Shown here: in pieces, positions 8,064-16,747 of the stretch
How positions within the stretch are numbered: the first letter of the stretch is position 1
How the letters are laid out: every line of letters starts with the position of its first letter
Origin: Bog-756 sp963828385
GTDB taxonomy: Bacteria > Actinomycetota > Acidimicrobiia > Acidimicrobiales > RAAP-2
DNA length: 64,000 bases
NCBI GenBank assembly: GCA_963828385.1
Contig: CAWHEF010000002.1
Coordinates: 2,170,001 to 2,234,000 of the forward strand
Direction of reading: 5' to 3'
Notes under the pieces: generated by a model
What the model saw: the letters and a program-made list of their open reading frames with translations, nothing else
Database searches by the model: none
What the model was told of the DNA's origin: nothing
Translations under genes and position numbers: made by a program

Positions 8064-8621
8064 GTGGCAGTCATAGACGTGGCCGGATACGTGGCCGACC
8101 TCAAGGATCACTCGGTTGACCACGGGTTTCATGTGCACGACGAACGCCATTTCGTGGAGACCTACTCGCTCCGTCAGGTGTGGGAGGTCGAGCTCCATCC
8201 TGAGGACGGCTGCGGAGGACCGCTCGACCTGCACCTCGCCCTGGAGGTCGACCCGAGAACACTCCTGTCGTTCGAGGATGTCGTGTTCAGCCTGGGTGAG
8301 GACGACGAACCGCCCGACGAGTTCCACTTCCCCCTCACCTTCACCTGGGCCCTCCCTCCGCTACCCAACGGTCCTGACCTCCTACGACTGGCGATCGATC
8401 TAGCCGGAGTGGGCGGCATCGAGCTGCCCCTTGAGGTGTCGGCGATCGACTCCTATGCGTCGGCCACCGATGCCGCCGAGCGTCGCCTCAACATCGTCGC
8501 TCGCTCGCCCGTCTCGCTCGCCCACATCCTGGCCGGCGACGAGATGATGTGCGAAGTGTTCGATCGGTGTCTCTCGGTCAGCCGCTACCTTCTCGACTCG
8601 GCCGGCAGCTGGCTGGGGTGA
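8064..8621 (+). CDS. Conserved-looking hypothetical protein
   Basis: A 185-residue acidic soluble protein starting at GTG (VIDVAGYVADLKDHS). There is no signal peptide, membrane segment or motif I can name. The central part (VWEVELHPEDGCGGPLDLHL) looks like a beta-rich domain. Its stop overlaps the GTG of the following lipoprotein by four bases, so the two are probably co-translated. Confidence 0.7.
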   Translation: MAVIDVAGYVADLKDHSVDHGFHVHDERHFVETYSLRQVWEVELHPEDGCGGPLDLHLALEVDPRTLLSFEDVVFSLGEDDEPPDEFHFPLTFTWALPPLPNGPDLLRLAIDLAGVGGIELPLEVSAIDSYASATDAAERRLNIVARSPVSLAHILAGDEMMCEVFDRCLSVSRYLLDSAGSWLG

Positions 8622-9043
8622 TCCGCCTCGGTTCGCCGCGAGCAGCAACGCGTCTGGCAGTGGGCGCCGCCGTCATGGTCGGTCTCGGTCTCGGGCTCAG
8701 TTCCTGTGGAAACGACGGCACCAACCTGGCCCGGCAGGCTTGTTCGCATGTCGACCGGTCGATCTCCTACCTCCGGCAATCGGAGCACCAACCCGATCAG
8801 ACCGACGCCAACCGCCTCGTCCAGGAGGCGTACGTCGAGCTCAGAAATGCTCTTCCCATCGCTGCTAATGCGGCGTATGACGATGGCCAGTGGCAAGCCC
8901 TCATGACGACGATCTCTGAGAGCAACCGGGTCCCGGAAGCGACACTGGTCAGCGCCCTCACGGCTCAGTGTCAGATGGCTTACCAGTCCCCGTTCCAGGC
9001 GCCGGCCAAGAGCATTCCGCCGCCACCTTCCTCGACCCCTTGA
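8618..9043 (+). CDS. Putative lipoprotein
   Basis: Starting at the GTG that overlaps the upstream stop, the 141-residue product has a basic N-terminus, a hydrophobic stretch and a lipobox (LGLSSC), so it should be lipid-anchored outside the membrane. The mature part contains a helical region with conserved-looking Cys and ends in a Pro/Ser tail. No family is recognised. Coupling with the upstream gene suggests a shared role. Confidence 0.7.
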   Translation: MIRLGSPRAATRLAVGAAVMVGLGLGLSSCGNDGTNLARQACSHVDRSISYLRQSEHQPDQTDANRLVQEAYVELRNALPIAANAAYDDGQWQALMTTISESNRVPEATLVSALTAQCQMAYQSPFQAPAKSIPPPPSSTP

Positions 9044-9097
9044 TCCGAGGAGCCCTGGATCGGAAACCCGCCTGTTCGGCCGGCTCGAAGGCGCTTC

Positions 9098-10555
9098 TCA
9101 GGCCTCCGGCGCGAAACCGGCAGGGAGATTGATCGCCTTCTTCTCCAAGAAGAGCTCGAGCCCGTCCTCACCGAACTCCCGTCCCACGCCGGATGCCTTG
9201 TAGCCGCCGAATGGGGAGCTGAAGTCGATCGGGATGTTGGAGTTCACCATGTACGTCCCGGTTCGGACCCTGCGGGCGACACCGAGGCCGCGGGCGTTGT
9301 CGGCGCTGAACACGGCCCCGCAGAGCCCGTAATCCGAATCATTGGCGATGCGCACGGCATCGGCGTCGTCGTCGTAGGGAATGACGGAGAGCACCGGTCC
9401 GAAGATCTCCTCCTGAGCGATGCGCATGGCGTTGTCCACGTCGACGAACACAGTCGGCTCGACGAACCAACCCTTGTCCACGCCTGAAGGTCGGCCGCCT
9501 CCGACAGCAACTTTCGCCCCTTCTTCTTGCCCGATCCGGATGTAGTTCTCGACCCGGTCACGTTGGCGCTCGGCGACCAGTGGGCCCACTTCGGTGGACG
9601 GATCCAGGGGGTCCCCTACCGACATCGACTTCACGCTGTCTACCAGCGCCTCGACTACCTCGGAATAGCGGTGCCGCGGCGCCAGGATGCGGGTCAGCGA
9701 GATACAGGCTTCACCGTTGTTCATGATGGCGTTTGGCAGCATCAGGGGAACAGCATCGGCGAGGTCGGCGTCGTCCAGCAGGATGGCCGCCGACTTGCCC
9801 CCAAGCTCCAAGCTGAAGCGCTTCAGATTTGCCCCGCAAGCGGCCCCGATCTTCCTGCCCGCCGCCGTCGAACCGGTGAAGGACACCTTGTCGACGTCCG
9901 GGTGGTTCACCAGGTGCTCTCCGACCTCGCGGCCGGCAGGCACCACGCTCAACACTCCTTTAGGCAGACCAACCTGGTCAAACAGCTCGGCAAGGGTGTT
10001 GGCGTCGAGAGGCGTCTCCGGCGCGGGCTTGAACACCACCGTGCTGCCGGACAGGAGCGCCGGACCGAGCTTTGCGCAGGCCAAAAAGAGCGGGACATTC
10101 CATGGCGTGATGGCGGCCACCACCCCCACCGGTTCCTTCGACACCAGGACCGGTCCGAGCAGGCCGTCCTTAACGGTGTCGAACGCGAACGTCGATCCGA
10201 GGCCGGCGTAGTAGTCGAGGATCATGCTGGGCGCCAGCACCTGTGCCATCGACCCCCATCCGATCGGGGAGCCCATTTCGTTCGTGATCAGCTCGGCCAT
10301 GCCCTGAAGATCGTCGCGGATCGCCCCGGCCACCGAGGTGAGGACCGCTGCTCGCTCCGCAGGGGTCATCCGGGGCCAGGGTCCGTTGTCGAACGCGTCG
10401 CGCGCGGTCGCCACCGCTCGGTCGACATCGCGCTCGTCGGCCTCCGGAACCCTCCCCACCAGCTCTTCGGAGGTGGGCGAGACCACCTCGAACACGGAAG
10501 TGGAGGACGGTTCGACCCACTCTCCCCCGATGAACAGACGGTCGTACGACTTCAC
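9098..10555 (-). CDS. NAD(P)-dependent aldehyde dehydrogenase
   Basis: A 485-residue enzyme oxidising an aldehyde to the acid. It shows the cofactor motif TPWNVPLFL, the general base in LELGGKS (Glu about 250), the catalytic Cys in NNGEACISLTR (about 283) and EEIFGPVLSV near the C-terminus, all standard for the ALDH superfamily. I start at the GTG four bases after GGGAGGG; the frame is open further upstream. Together with the LLM oxidoreductase, NTF2-like protein and the gene at 10819 it suggests a catabolic cluster for a lipid, terpenoid or steroid-like compound. The specificity is unknown. Confidence 0.93.
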   Translation of the reverse strand: MKSYDRLFIGGEWVEPSSTSVFEVVSPTSEELVGRVPEADERDVDRAVATARDAFDNGPWPRMTPAERAAVLTSVAGAIRDDLQGMAELITNEMGSPIGWGSMAQVLAPSMILDYYAGLGSTFAFDTVKDGLLGPVLVSKEPVGVVAAITPWNVPLFLACAKLGPALLSGSTVVFKPAPETPLDANTLAELFDQVGLPKGVLSVVPAGREVGEHLVNHPDVDKVSFTGSTAAGRKIGAACGANLKRFSLELGGKSAAILLDDADLADAVPLMLPNAIMNNGEACISLTRILAPRHRYSEVVEALVDSVKSMSVGDPLDPSTEVGPLVAERQRDRVENYIRIGQEEGAKVAVGGGRPSGVDKGWFVEPTVFVDVDNAMRIAQEEIFGPVLSVIPYDDDADAVRIANDSDYGLCGAVFSADNARGLGVARRVRTGTYMVNSNIPIDFSSPFGGYKASGVGREFGEDGLELFLEKKAINLPAGFAPEA

Positions 10556-10818
10556 GTGCCCTCCCAGGTCCTCGTTCGATCCGACACTGACTCCTCGGCG
10601 ACCGACCAACTCGATGGTTGACGCTCCGGGGCTGTCGAACACCCGATGTTGACTGTACTCTCCGTGTACGCCGCTGTCGCTGCGAGTTCCTCACCACGAT
10701 CGACCGGCACAACGGATCTGCAGGACCATCACCGAAAGTCGTGGGCGTCCTCTCGGAGCGTGGTCCGTTCGCCGACCAGACCATCCTTTCCAAGCCACTC
10801 ACTCTCCAAGGAGGCGCC

Positions 10819-11931
10819 GTGCTTTCCCCCCTCGACGACTACCCCGTCCACCAGATATCCGAGCCCATGCGGTTCGTCGGAACCTCCGATCGCAATTTCT
10901 ACGACCGGTACTACTTCAACATCCACGCCGCCGACGGCGTACATGGCACCGACGACGAGCTCTTCGCCGTCATCGGGGTCGGGCAGTATCCGAACCTGTC
11001 GGTGGCCGATGCCTTCGTGTCGGTCCTGTGGAACGGCGATCACCGGGTGGTCCGCTCCTCGTCGACCCTTGGCGCAGACCGCATGGAGACCGCTATCGGC
11101 CCTATCCGGGTCGAGGTGCGAAAGGGACTGGAGCAGCTCCAGGTGACATGCGAACCCAACGAATGGGGAATCGAGCTGGACGCCGTCTACGACGGGTTTT
11201 CCGAGGCCCACCTGGAAGCGCGCCACTTCGACCGTCAGTTCGGCCGCGTCATCTTCGACTCCACCCGGTTCGCCCAGGTCGGTTCGTGGACCGGCACGCT
11301 GAAGCTCGGTGACCGCCAGGTGGAGCTGACTCCGGAACGATTCTGGGGATGCCGCGACCGGTCGTGGGGCGTGCGGCCCGTCGGCGAGCCGGAGCCACCG
11401 GGGATCAGGGCCACCGACACCGAAGGAGGCTTCTTCTGGATCTATGCCCCCGTCCGCTTCGCCGAAGAGGCACATGTGACCATTGTCCAGGAGCGCCCAT
11501 CGGGAGAGCGCATCATGCAGGACGCGCACCGGGTCTTCCCGGTTGGTTCAGGTCGCAATCCCGAGTGGCTCGGCCGGCCCGAGCACGACATCCGTTTCGT
11601 TCCCGGCACCCGCTTCGTCGAAAGCGCCAGGCTGACGTACTTCGGTGCCCACGGCCGCGTGACCGCAGAGGTCGTGGTGGAGCCGCTGCTCGCATTTCCC
11701 CTTCTGCTCGGCACCGGTTACGGCATGGAACCCGATTGGAGGCACGGCATGTACCAGGGAGAGCTGGCAGTGCAGGGCCAGTCCGTGCCGCCGATGGATC
11801 CGAACTATGCCAACTGGGGGCTGACCGAATACGCTGCCCGCTTCACCTGTGACGGCCAAGTCGGGTACGGAATGTTCGAGTTCGCGGTGATGGGCTCACA
11901 CGCTCAGTACGGGTTCACGGGCTGGGAGTAG
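10819..11931 (+). CDS. Uncharacterised protein of the catabolic cluster
   Basis: A 370-residue soluble protein. The GTG start is set by AAGGAGG four bases upstream. The sequence is rich in aromatic residues and beta-type stretches (RDRSWGVRPVGEP, GGFFWIYAPVRF, RHGMYQGELAVQGQ). This recalls the two-lipocalin-like fold of CrtC/AttH-type proteins, but I cannot assign it firmly. It is transcribed divergently from the aldehyde dehydrogenase across a 263-base spacer that should contain both promoters. Confidence 0.75.
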   Translation: MLSPLDDYPVHQISEPMRFVGTSDRNFYDRYYFNIHAADGVHGTDDELFAVIGVGQYPNLSVADAFVSVLWNGDHRVVRSSSTLGADRMETAIGPIRVEVRKGLEQLQVTCEPNEWGIELDAVYDGFSEAHLEARHFDRQFGRVIFDSTRFAQVGSWTGTLKLGDRQVELTPERFWGCRDRSWGVRPVGEPEPPGIRATDTEGGFFWIYAPVRFAEEAHVTIVQERPSGERIMQDAHRVFPVGSGRNPEWLGRPEHDIRFVPGTRFVESARLTYFGAHGRVTAEVVVEPLLAFPLLLGTGYGMEPDWRHGMYQGELAVQGQSVPPMDPNYANWGLTEYAARFTCDGQVGYGMFEFAVMGSHAQYGFTGWE

Positions 11932-11986
11932 GGAGGCGTGGCCGCCCGGACCTAGTGCTCCCTGAGGATCCTCGGCCGAAGGCGGC

Positions 11987-12382
11987 TCAGGGTGCAACGC
12001 GGACAGCTGCTTCTTCCCAGAAGGCGCGGAGCGAGGCGATGAGCCCGTCCTCGGATCGGCGGTAGATGTAGATCCCGTCGACCTCGACCGCCGTCCCCCC
12101 GTCGAGAGTGATCCGGATCGTACCGATGTTGGCGACCTCGTCGCCACAGTGAATCGACTGGTGGATCGTGAACCTGATGGACTCGTTACCAGCGATCACG
12201 TTGTCGTAGAAGGCGGCGATAGCCGTCTTGCCGTGATGACCACGCCCATCGGGGTCGAACGCCGACGGGCCCACCGGATCCTCGACGGTGGCGTCGTCGG
12301 CGAACAGTGCGAGCCAACCGTCCCGGTCGCGTCGCTCGACCGCAGCCATCGACGCCTGCGCCAGATCCCCGGCCGTCCTCAC
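11987..12382 (-). CDS. NTF2-like/SnoaL-type protein
   Basis: A 131-residue single-domain protein (AVERRDRDGWLALFADDATV near the N-terminus, then beta strands such as EVDGIYIYR). This is the cone fold shared by ketosteroid isomerases, SnoaL cyclases and limonene-epoxide hydrolases. Its GTG overlaps the stop of the upstream oxidoreductase by four bases. The enzymatic role is unclear; a small polyketide, steroid or terpenoid ligand is plausible from context. Confidence 0.85.
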   Translation of the reverse strand: MRTAGDLAQASMAAVERRDRDGWLALFADDATVEDPVGPSAFDPDGRGHHGKTAIAAFYDNVIAGNESIRFTIHQSIHCGDEVANIGTIRITLDGGTAVEVDGIYIYRRSEDGLIASLRAFWEEAAVRVAP

Positions 12383-13254
12383 CGGTCCATTTTGGTGATG
12401 ACATCGTCGGCGAACCTGCGGAGGTTGTCGATCTTGGACGATAGATTCTCGGTGTCCCGTTCAACGCCGTAGGGCCAGCGGAATCCGACGATCACATCGG
12501 TCACCCCCTGCTCCTCCAGAGCGTGGAGGCCATCGATCGAGTACGCCTCGGCTGAGATCACGTGGACCTCGAAGGTACCTTTCTCCGTTCCCTCCTCTTC
12601 ACGCAGCTCGTTGAGCCGCCTCAACAGGCCGGGAAGCTCACCGGGGTCACCACCCCCGTGCAACCACCCGTCGGCCCGTGCCGCCCTCCGCAGGGCCGGC
12701 TCGGCATGGCCGCCGACCAGGACGGGAATCGGTTCGTCGGGGACGGGATTGATCTTCACGGGAGGCAGGTCGAAGACCTGTCCGTGATACTCGAAGTAGC
12801 CGCCTTCGCAGAGTCCCCGGATGATGTCCAGGGACTCGTCCATCCGTCTTCCCCGGTCTTTCCACGGAATGCCGAGTAGCTCGTAGTCCTCGGGCCACGG
12901 GCTGGTTCCTACCCCGAGACCGAACCGATTGCCGGTCAGTACCGCCGCAGAGGTTGCCTGCTTCGCCACCAGAAGGGGATGGCGCATCGGCAGCTTGAGC
13001 ACGAACGTGGTGAAACGGATCCGTTCTGTGACCGCACCCATCGCCGAAATCAACGAGAACGGTTCGATGAAGGGCTTGTCCTCCAAGAACGTGCGGCTGT
13101 GGTCAGGGGAGAACGGATAGGTGGAGTCCGACTCCAAGGGATAGCAAAGGCTGTCGGGCACGACCACGGTGTCGTATCCGGCTTCTTCGGCGGCTCGAGC
13201 CAGCGGGACGTAATAGGTGGGCACGACCATCGACTCGGCGTAGGAGAACCGCAC
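12379..13254 (-). CDS. LLM-class (luciferase-like) flavin/F420-dependent oxidoreductase
   Basis: A 291-residue TIM-barrel protein of the bacterial luciferase superfamily. Typical segments are VPLARAAEEAGYDTVVVPD, FRFGLGVGTSPWP-like (NRFGLGVG) and PVLVGGHAEPALRRAAR. In actinobacteria many members use coenzyme F420 rather than FMN; which is used here cannot be read. GTG start, with GGAGG nine bases upstream. It is first in an operon with the NTF2-like gene. Confidence 0.9.
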   Translation of the reverse strand: MRFSYAESMVVPTYYVPLARAAEEAGYDTVVVPDSLCYPLESDSTYPFSPDHSRTFLEDKPFIEPFSLISAMGAVTERIRFTTFVLKLPMRHPLLVAKQATSAAVLTGNRFGLGVGTSPWPEDYELLGIPWKDRGRRMDESLDIIRGLCEGGYFEYHGQVFDLPPVKINPVPDEPIPVLVGGHAEPALRRAARADGWLHGGGDPGELPGLLRRLNELREEEGTEKGTFEVHVISAEAYSIDGLHALEEQGVTDVIVGFRWPYGVERDTENLSSKIDNLRRFADDVITKMDR

Positions 13255-13322
13255 GGATCAGTACCTCCATTCGTCCCGAGATCGGATTGCGCCGTCCTCT
13301 GACGACCCATAGCGGCGGCAGG

Positions 13323-13691
13323 TCATGCTGGTCGGGCGACCGGAACGCTGTGCGAGCGAAGCTGCTCCGCCACCCATGAGACTCCATCGGGCTGCGCCAT
13401 GCGGTCGGGCCATCCGGCCAGGACGCTCTCGACCTCCTGCAGCGTGGCGAGATACCCGACGACCTTCACCAGGACCCGGTCAGCCGGCACCTTCTCCACT
13501 TCGACGTCGCCGAAGGGGGTCCATGAGTCGACTTCCGGCGTGAGCTCGAGCATCACGTAGAGCTCGCCGGTCTCCTCCACCCAGCTCAGCTCATACCGGC
13601 TGCCCTTCTCGTCGTACCAATCCGTGCCGAGCTCGACCTCAGCGGACTGTCGGCGCCGCTCGTCGTCACTGTAGAACTCCTCAATGTTCAT
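13323..13691 (-). CDS. Hypothetical protein
   Basis: A 122-residue acidic protein with a well-placed ribosome site (AGGAGA before the ATG). It is soluble with no signal peptide. A Trp/Tyr-rich middle (DWYDEKGSRYELSWVEETGE) and a helical C-terminus are visible. I recognise no family. It is probably co-directional with the LLM operon. Confidence 0.7.
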   Translation of the reverse strand: MNIEEFYSDDERRRQSAEVELGTDWYDEKGSRYELSWVEETGELYVMLELTPEVDSWTPFGDVEVEKVPADRVLVKVVGYLATLQEVESVLAGWPDRMAQPDGVSWVAEQLRSHSVPVARPA

Positions 13692-14301
13692 CAGTCTCCT
13701 GTTCTCAGCCCTTGGTGCAACAAGCGTCGATCCTGCCGGAGCGAACGCTATCGAATGATGGACGTCGTCGACTGCCGATCCGCGACACCCTGTCCGGCAC
13801 CCGAACCTTGCCTACTTCGTCACACGACGTGGCTGTCCGAGCTCGCCACGATGCACCGGCTCCGCCTGGTGATCCGTCACTTCGGAAACGAGCGGCTGTT
13901 AGCGGCCCTCTTTGTTCTTCCGCGCTCGCGATAGTTACCTGCCCAGGTCCGTGGATCACCCATGTAATCGCACCATGGGGAGGCCACGACTCGCCAGGAC
14001 GAACCCGACCGAGTGCCCGGCAATCCGGCGCACCCATCTCCATTCGCGACGCTCACATGGTTGGTAATCCCAGCCTGTCGCGGCTTTGAGTGGTGGGCGC
14101 ACGCACCACTCATAACCGCAGATGCCCATCGACTACGCCCGGACGAGTCGTCATGGGAAACCCTGGAGCGACTAGCCACCGCCGCCGAGACGACCTGATC
14201 TCAGCCCGACACGGCTGACGCAGGTCGGCCTTCCTGTCCGCTCATTTCCAAAGGGCGGCGATCCAGCCTCCAGTTCAGATGGCTCAGCCATAGAAGCCCC
14301 G
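13692..14301. other. Gene-poor stretch
   Basis: About 610 bases with only short, overlapping frames on both strands that show no convincing start or family. The composition is less biased than the flanking genes. The only structure I see is the hairpin at 14087-14112. Confidence 0.5.
14087..14112. repeat. Perfect 9-bp inverted repeat
   Basis: TGAGTGGTG and CACCACTCA flank an eight-base loop. It lies in a gene-poor region roughly 190 bases downstream of the Asp23 operon end (14302, minus strand), so it could act as that operon's terminator or as a protein-binding site. It has no T tract. Confidence 0.4.
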
Positions 14302-14644
14302 TCACTGGTCCTGGACGACGTTGTCTCCGTCGAGCTGATCGAGCCAGATTCTGAGATCTGCTCCCTCCCACCCGGATCCTTCGAGGAAGGATTTCAGCTT
14401 CGCAACGAGTGCGTTCACAGACGGTGGAATGGGAAGCCTCGCGACCGCAATATGGATGTCAACGCGCTCCGCCCCGGAATTCGATACCTCTTGGTGGACG
14501 TCCAGGGACATCCGGCAGGACGGTGAAGGGTGGAGCAACGTAGAGGCGAACATCGGGTTGGGAAGCAACCACATCAGCAAGCTTCCGGCCGACATCGGCG
14601 ACGGACTCTCTCGTCACTTCTTGCGATGGGTTGGAAGCGGTCAT
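14302..14644 (-). pseudogene. Small protein of the Asp23 operon, frameshifted
   Basis: Two overlapping frames join to one protein of about 113 residues: EVTRESVADVGRKLADVVAS ... PPRGIEFR, then ERVDIHIAVARLPIPPSVNA ... ending LDQLDGDNVVQDQ. Removing one G from the GGGG run near 14476-14480 makes it continuous. Short proteins of this layout accompany Asp23/Gls24 genes in actinobacteria. It is the last gene of the minus-strand sigma-factor operon, seven bases after the Asp23 gene. Either a sequencing indel or a recent mutation. Confidence 0.6.
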
Positions 14645-14651
14645 CCTCGGT

Positions 14652-15107
14652 TCAAGAACCGCTGGCGGTTCCGCGATCGTCGAACTCGATATCCACGATA
14701 TTGACGGTCACTTCGGATGTGAGCCCGGTGTTGAACTCCACATTCGTGCCGACCTGCTGTTGAATCGTCTCGGCCACTTCGATACACGAAGCCCCGAGCT
14801 CCACCACGATATCGACTCCGATATCGACGGTGCCTTCGTTCTGATGGACACAGGCCGTCACACCGTCGACGTATCTCTCGTCGGGGAAAGGATCACCCGC
14901 CAGCGATCTGGCCGCCTTGCCAACCCTCCTGAGGGCGCTGGTGCCTATCTCGTGGCGAAGCTCCGCCACTCCCGGAATCTGAGAAGTGGTGAATGCGGCG
15001 ATCTTCGCCACAATGAGCTCTGAAACGTGCACTTCAGCCCGTAGCGGCGTTGACCCGCTGGCCGGCGATTGCGAAGACCCATTCGGATTGCGGGGAGGGG
15101 ACGTCAC
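14652..15107 (-). CDS. Asp23/Gls24-family envelope stress protein
   Basis: A 151-residue protein with the Asp23 core: VSELIVAKIAAFTTSQIPGV, then VDGVTACVHQNEGTVDIGVD and EVTVNIVDIEFDD. In firmicutes Asp23 is membrane-associated through AmaP and counters alkaline or cell-wall stress. This is the third gene of the operon led by an ECF sigma factor; its GTG overlaps the previous stop by four bases. Confidence 0.88.
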   Translation of the reverse strand: MTSPPRNPNGSSQSPASGSTPLRAEVHVSELIVAKIAAFTTSQIPGVAELRHEIGTSALRRVGKAARSLAGDPFPDERYVDGVTACVHQNEGTVDIGVDIVVELGASCIEVAETIQQQVGTNVEFNTGLTSEVTVNIVDIEFDDRGTASGS

Positions 15108-15709
15108 GGAGCTCCACCTGCCAACTCGGCAGGGTAGACATCGACAACGTTTACATCCACACCCGCAACGTCGAGTCCCAACAGTTCCCTACCCACGGCG
15201 ACAAGTACCTCTCGCACGTCGTCAGCGAGAGCGACGATCGAATCACCCGCTTGGGCCAAGATCGATATCTCGAGTTTCACCGGCGGAGGTGCCGGGGGTT
15301 CGGCGGAAGGTTTCAACGGCTGGTCTGTATCAACTGACAGAATTCGGCAAGAGCGAGCTCGAGCACCTGGGACCTGGTCAACGGCGTATCGCAATACGCT
15401 CGCGGCGGTGACGACATCCAAGCGCACCGGCCCATAAGCAGAGGAGAGAGATAGAAACTCCCGAGAGTGGAGCGCCATCCTCACAGCGACCATGACACGT
15501 TCAAGGAGGCCGGGGGGAGGTTCGACGGATTCGGAAACGAACCTTACAAGCGGATCAGCGATGAGCCTGTATTCGGAAACAACTCCTTGGCAGTAACGGC
15601 AGATCGTTTCGTGTCCGCTCAGCGAATCGGAGGCGGCATCGTCCCAGACCTTCACTGGATCACGTCCACAAGGTAATTCGCGCGAGGTCGAGGCCGTATT
15701 CATAGCCAT
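15104..15709 (-). CDS. Asp23-like protein with N-terminal H-x3-C-x2-C motif (possible anti-sigma factor)
   Basis: A 201-residue protein. The N-terminal 45 residues carry PCGRD (Cys14) and GHETICRYCQG (His33, Cys37, Cys40), the spacing of zinc anti-sigma (ZAS) domains. The C-terminal part (VKLEISILAQAGDSIVALAD, GVDVNVVDVYP) is Asp23-like. The start ATG lies eight bases after GAGGAG and overlaps the sigma gene stop. Position directly after the sigma factor supports a role in holding that factor, but binding is inferred only. Confidence 0.75.
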   Translation of the reverse strand: MAMNTASTSRELPCGRDPVKVWDDAASDSLSGHETICRYCQGVVSEYRLIADPLVRFVSESVEPPPGLLERVMVAVRMALHSREFLSLSSAYGPVRLDVVTAASVLRYAVDQVPGARARSCRILSVDTDQPLKPSAEPPAPPPVKLEISILAQAGDSIVALADDVREVLVAVGRELLGLDVAGVDVNVVDVYPAELAGGAP

Positions 15710-16311
15710 GATCGCATCTCCTCGGCCAGATGAACCCGAGCGCGGTGGATTCTTCCTCGCACCGAATCGGGCGATGTTCCCACGATCTGTGCGATCTCGG
15801 AATAGCTGAGTCCATCGCTCTCCTTCAATACCCAGCACACGCGCTGGTGCGAGGGAAGAGAGGCTACGGCGTGGCGGAGCGCCGCCACCTGTTCGGCGAG
15901 CTCTTCAGATCGTTCCGGTGCTCCAGTGAGTTTCGTGTCGGACACCTCAATAGTGGGATCGAGCGGAGCGACTGGCCGACGGGACCGGATCATATTCAAG
16001 CACCGGTTGGTGACAATTCGATACAGCCACGACGAGAACGCCGAGTCGCCTCGGAACGTTCCCAGACGTCGCCATGCTGAGATGAACGCCTCCTGCACGG
16101 CGTCCTCCGCATCACCAGGTACGCCCAGCAGTCGCAAGGCCAGGCGGTACATCTTCGCCTCGTGGCGCCGAAGCAGCACTTCGAACGACCTGACGTCCCC
16201 TTCTTGCGCTCGAACCACGAGCGTCTCGTCGTCCAAATTGGTCGGCGGAGCCGGTAAGACAGCCAAATCAGGGCCCGGCCTAGGGATTTCGGGCTCCGGT
16301 TTGCCGGACAT
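15700..16311 (-). CDS. ECF-type RNA polymerase sigma factor
   Basis: A 203-residue sigma-70-family protein. Region 2 is at about 40-105 (FEVLLRRHEAKMYRLALRLL, DAVQEAFISAWRRLGTF, SSWLYRIVTNRCLNMIR). Region 4 is at about 140-195 (LPSHQRVCWVLKESDGLSYS, IAQIVGTSPDSVRGRIHRAR). It should direct polymerase to stress promoters, probably including those of the surrounding Asp23 operons. It heads the minus-strand operon and is divergent from csbD across a spacer with a 16-bp palindrome. Confidence 0.93.
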   Translation of the reverse strand: MSGKPEPEIPRPGPDLAVLPAPPTNLDDETLVVRAQEGDVRSFEVLLRRHEAKMYRLALRLLGVPGDAEDAVQEAFISAWRRLGTFRGDSAFSSWLYRIVTNRCLNMIRSRRPVAPLDPTIEVSDTKLTGAPERSEELAEQVAALRHAVASLPSHQRVCWVLKESDGLSYSEIAQIVGTSPDSVRGRIHRARVHLAEEMRSWL

Positions 16312-16425
16312 CGGGGCACCTTACCGCCAGCCCGAGAGGGTTCACGCGTCGTCCGCGAAAAAAGAAAATCGAGATTTCGGCGTGACGGTCCCGGTTCGTC
16401 AGGGTCATACCTGTGCACGGTGATG

Positions 16426-16441
16426 CGCTCCCATGGGAGCG
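16426..16441. promoter_or_regulatory. 16-bp perfect palindrome between divergent stress operons
   Basis: CGCTCCCATGGGAGCG lies in the 175-base spacer between the sigma-factor gene (minus) and csbD (plus), 46 bases from the csbD start. It is a good candidate for a shared operator bound by a dimeric regulator. No regulator of that type is encoded next to it. Confidence 0.45.
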
Positions 16442-16486
16442 GCACACATCGGGCTGACCGATAGAAGACAACGATGGAGGATGAAG

Positions 16487-16660
16487 ATGGGACTCGCCGA
16501 CAAGGCAAAGGACAAGGCAGAGGAACTGAAGGGTAAGGCTAAGGAGACGACCGGGAAGGCGACCGACAATAAGGATCTTGAGGCCGAAGGCAAGGCTGAC
16601 AAGACGAAGGGCGATGTCAAGCAGGCCGGAGAGAAGGTCAAGGACGTCTTCAACAAGTGA
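16487..16660 (+). CDS. CsbD-family stress protein
   Basis: A 57-residue, highly charged, Lys/Glu-rich protein (MGLADKAKDKAEELKGKAKE ... GDVKQAGEKVKDVFNK) typical of CsbD. These are sigma-B-type stress-induced proteins of unknown mechanism in bacteria. I chose the ATG six bases after GGAGG. It leads the plus-strand operon of the envelope-stress locus and is followed by a terminator-like hairpin. Confidence 0.92.
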   Translation: MGLADKAKDKAEELKGKAKETTGKATDNKDLEAEGKADKTKGDVKQAGEKVKDVFNK

Positions 16661-16667
16661 GCCGGGC

Positions 16668-16695
16668 GTGTCCGGGTGGACGGGCGCCCGGACAC
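16668..16695 (+). terminator. Hairpin after csbD
   Basis: GTGTCCGGG and CCCGGACAC form a perfect 9-bp stem with a ten-base loop, eight bases after the csbD stop. No T tract follows, so it may attenuate rather than stop transcription, letting csbD be made in excess over the downstream Asp23 genes. Confidence 0.5.
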
Positions 16696-16747
16696 TCTGA
16701 CTCGTGTTACCAGCCGCCAAGTGCGATCTGGTGAGAGGAGAATCAGC

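Noticed and set aside
9527..10621. Long open frame opposite the aldehyde dehydrogenase
   Set aside because: It is the antisense of a clear enzyme gene, has no recognisable protein features, and such frames are expected in high-GC DNA.
13705..14198. Short overlapping frames on both strands
   Set aside because: No ribosome sites, no family resemblance and conflicting frames; left as a gene-poor stretch.
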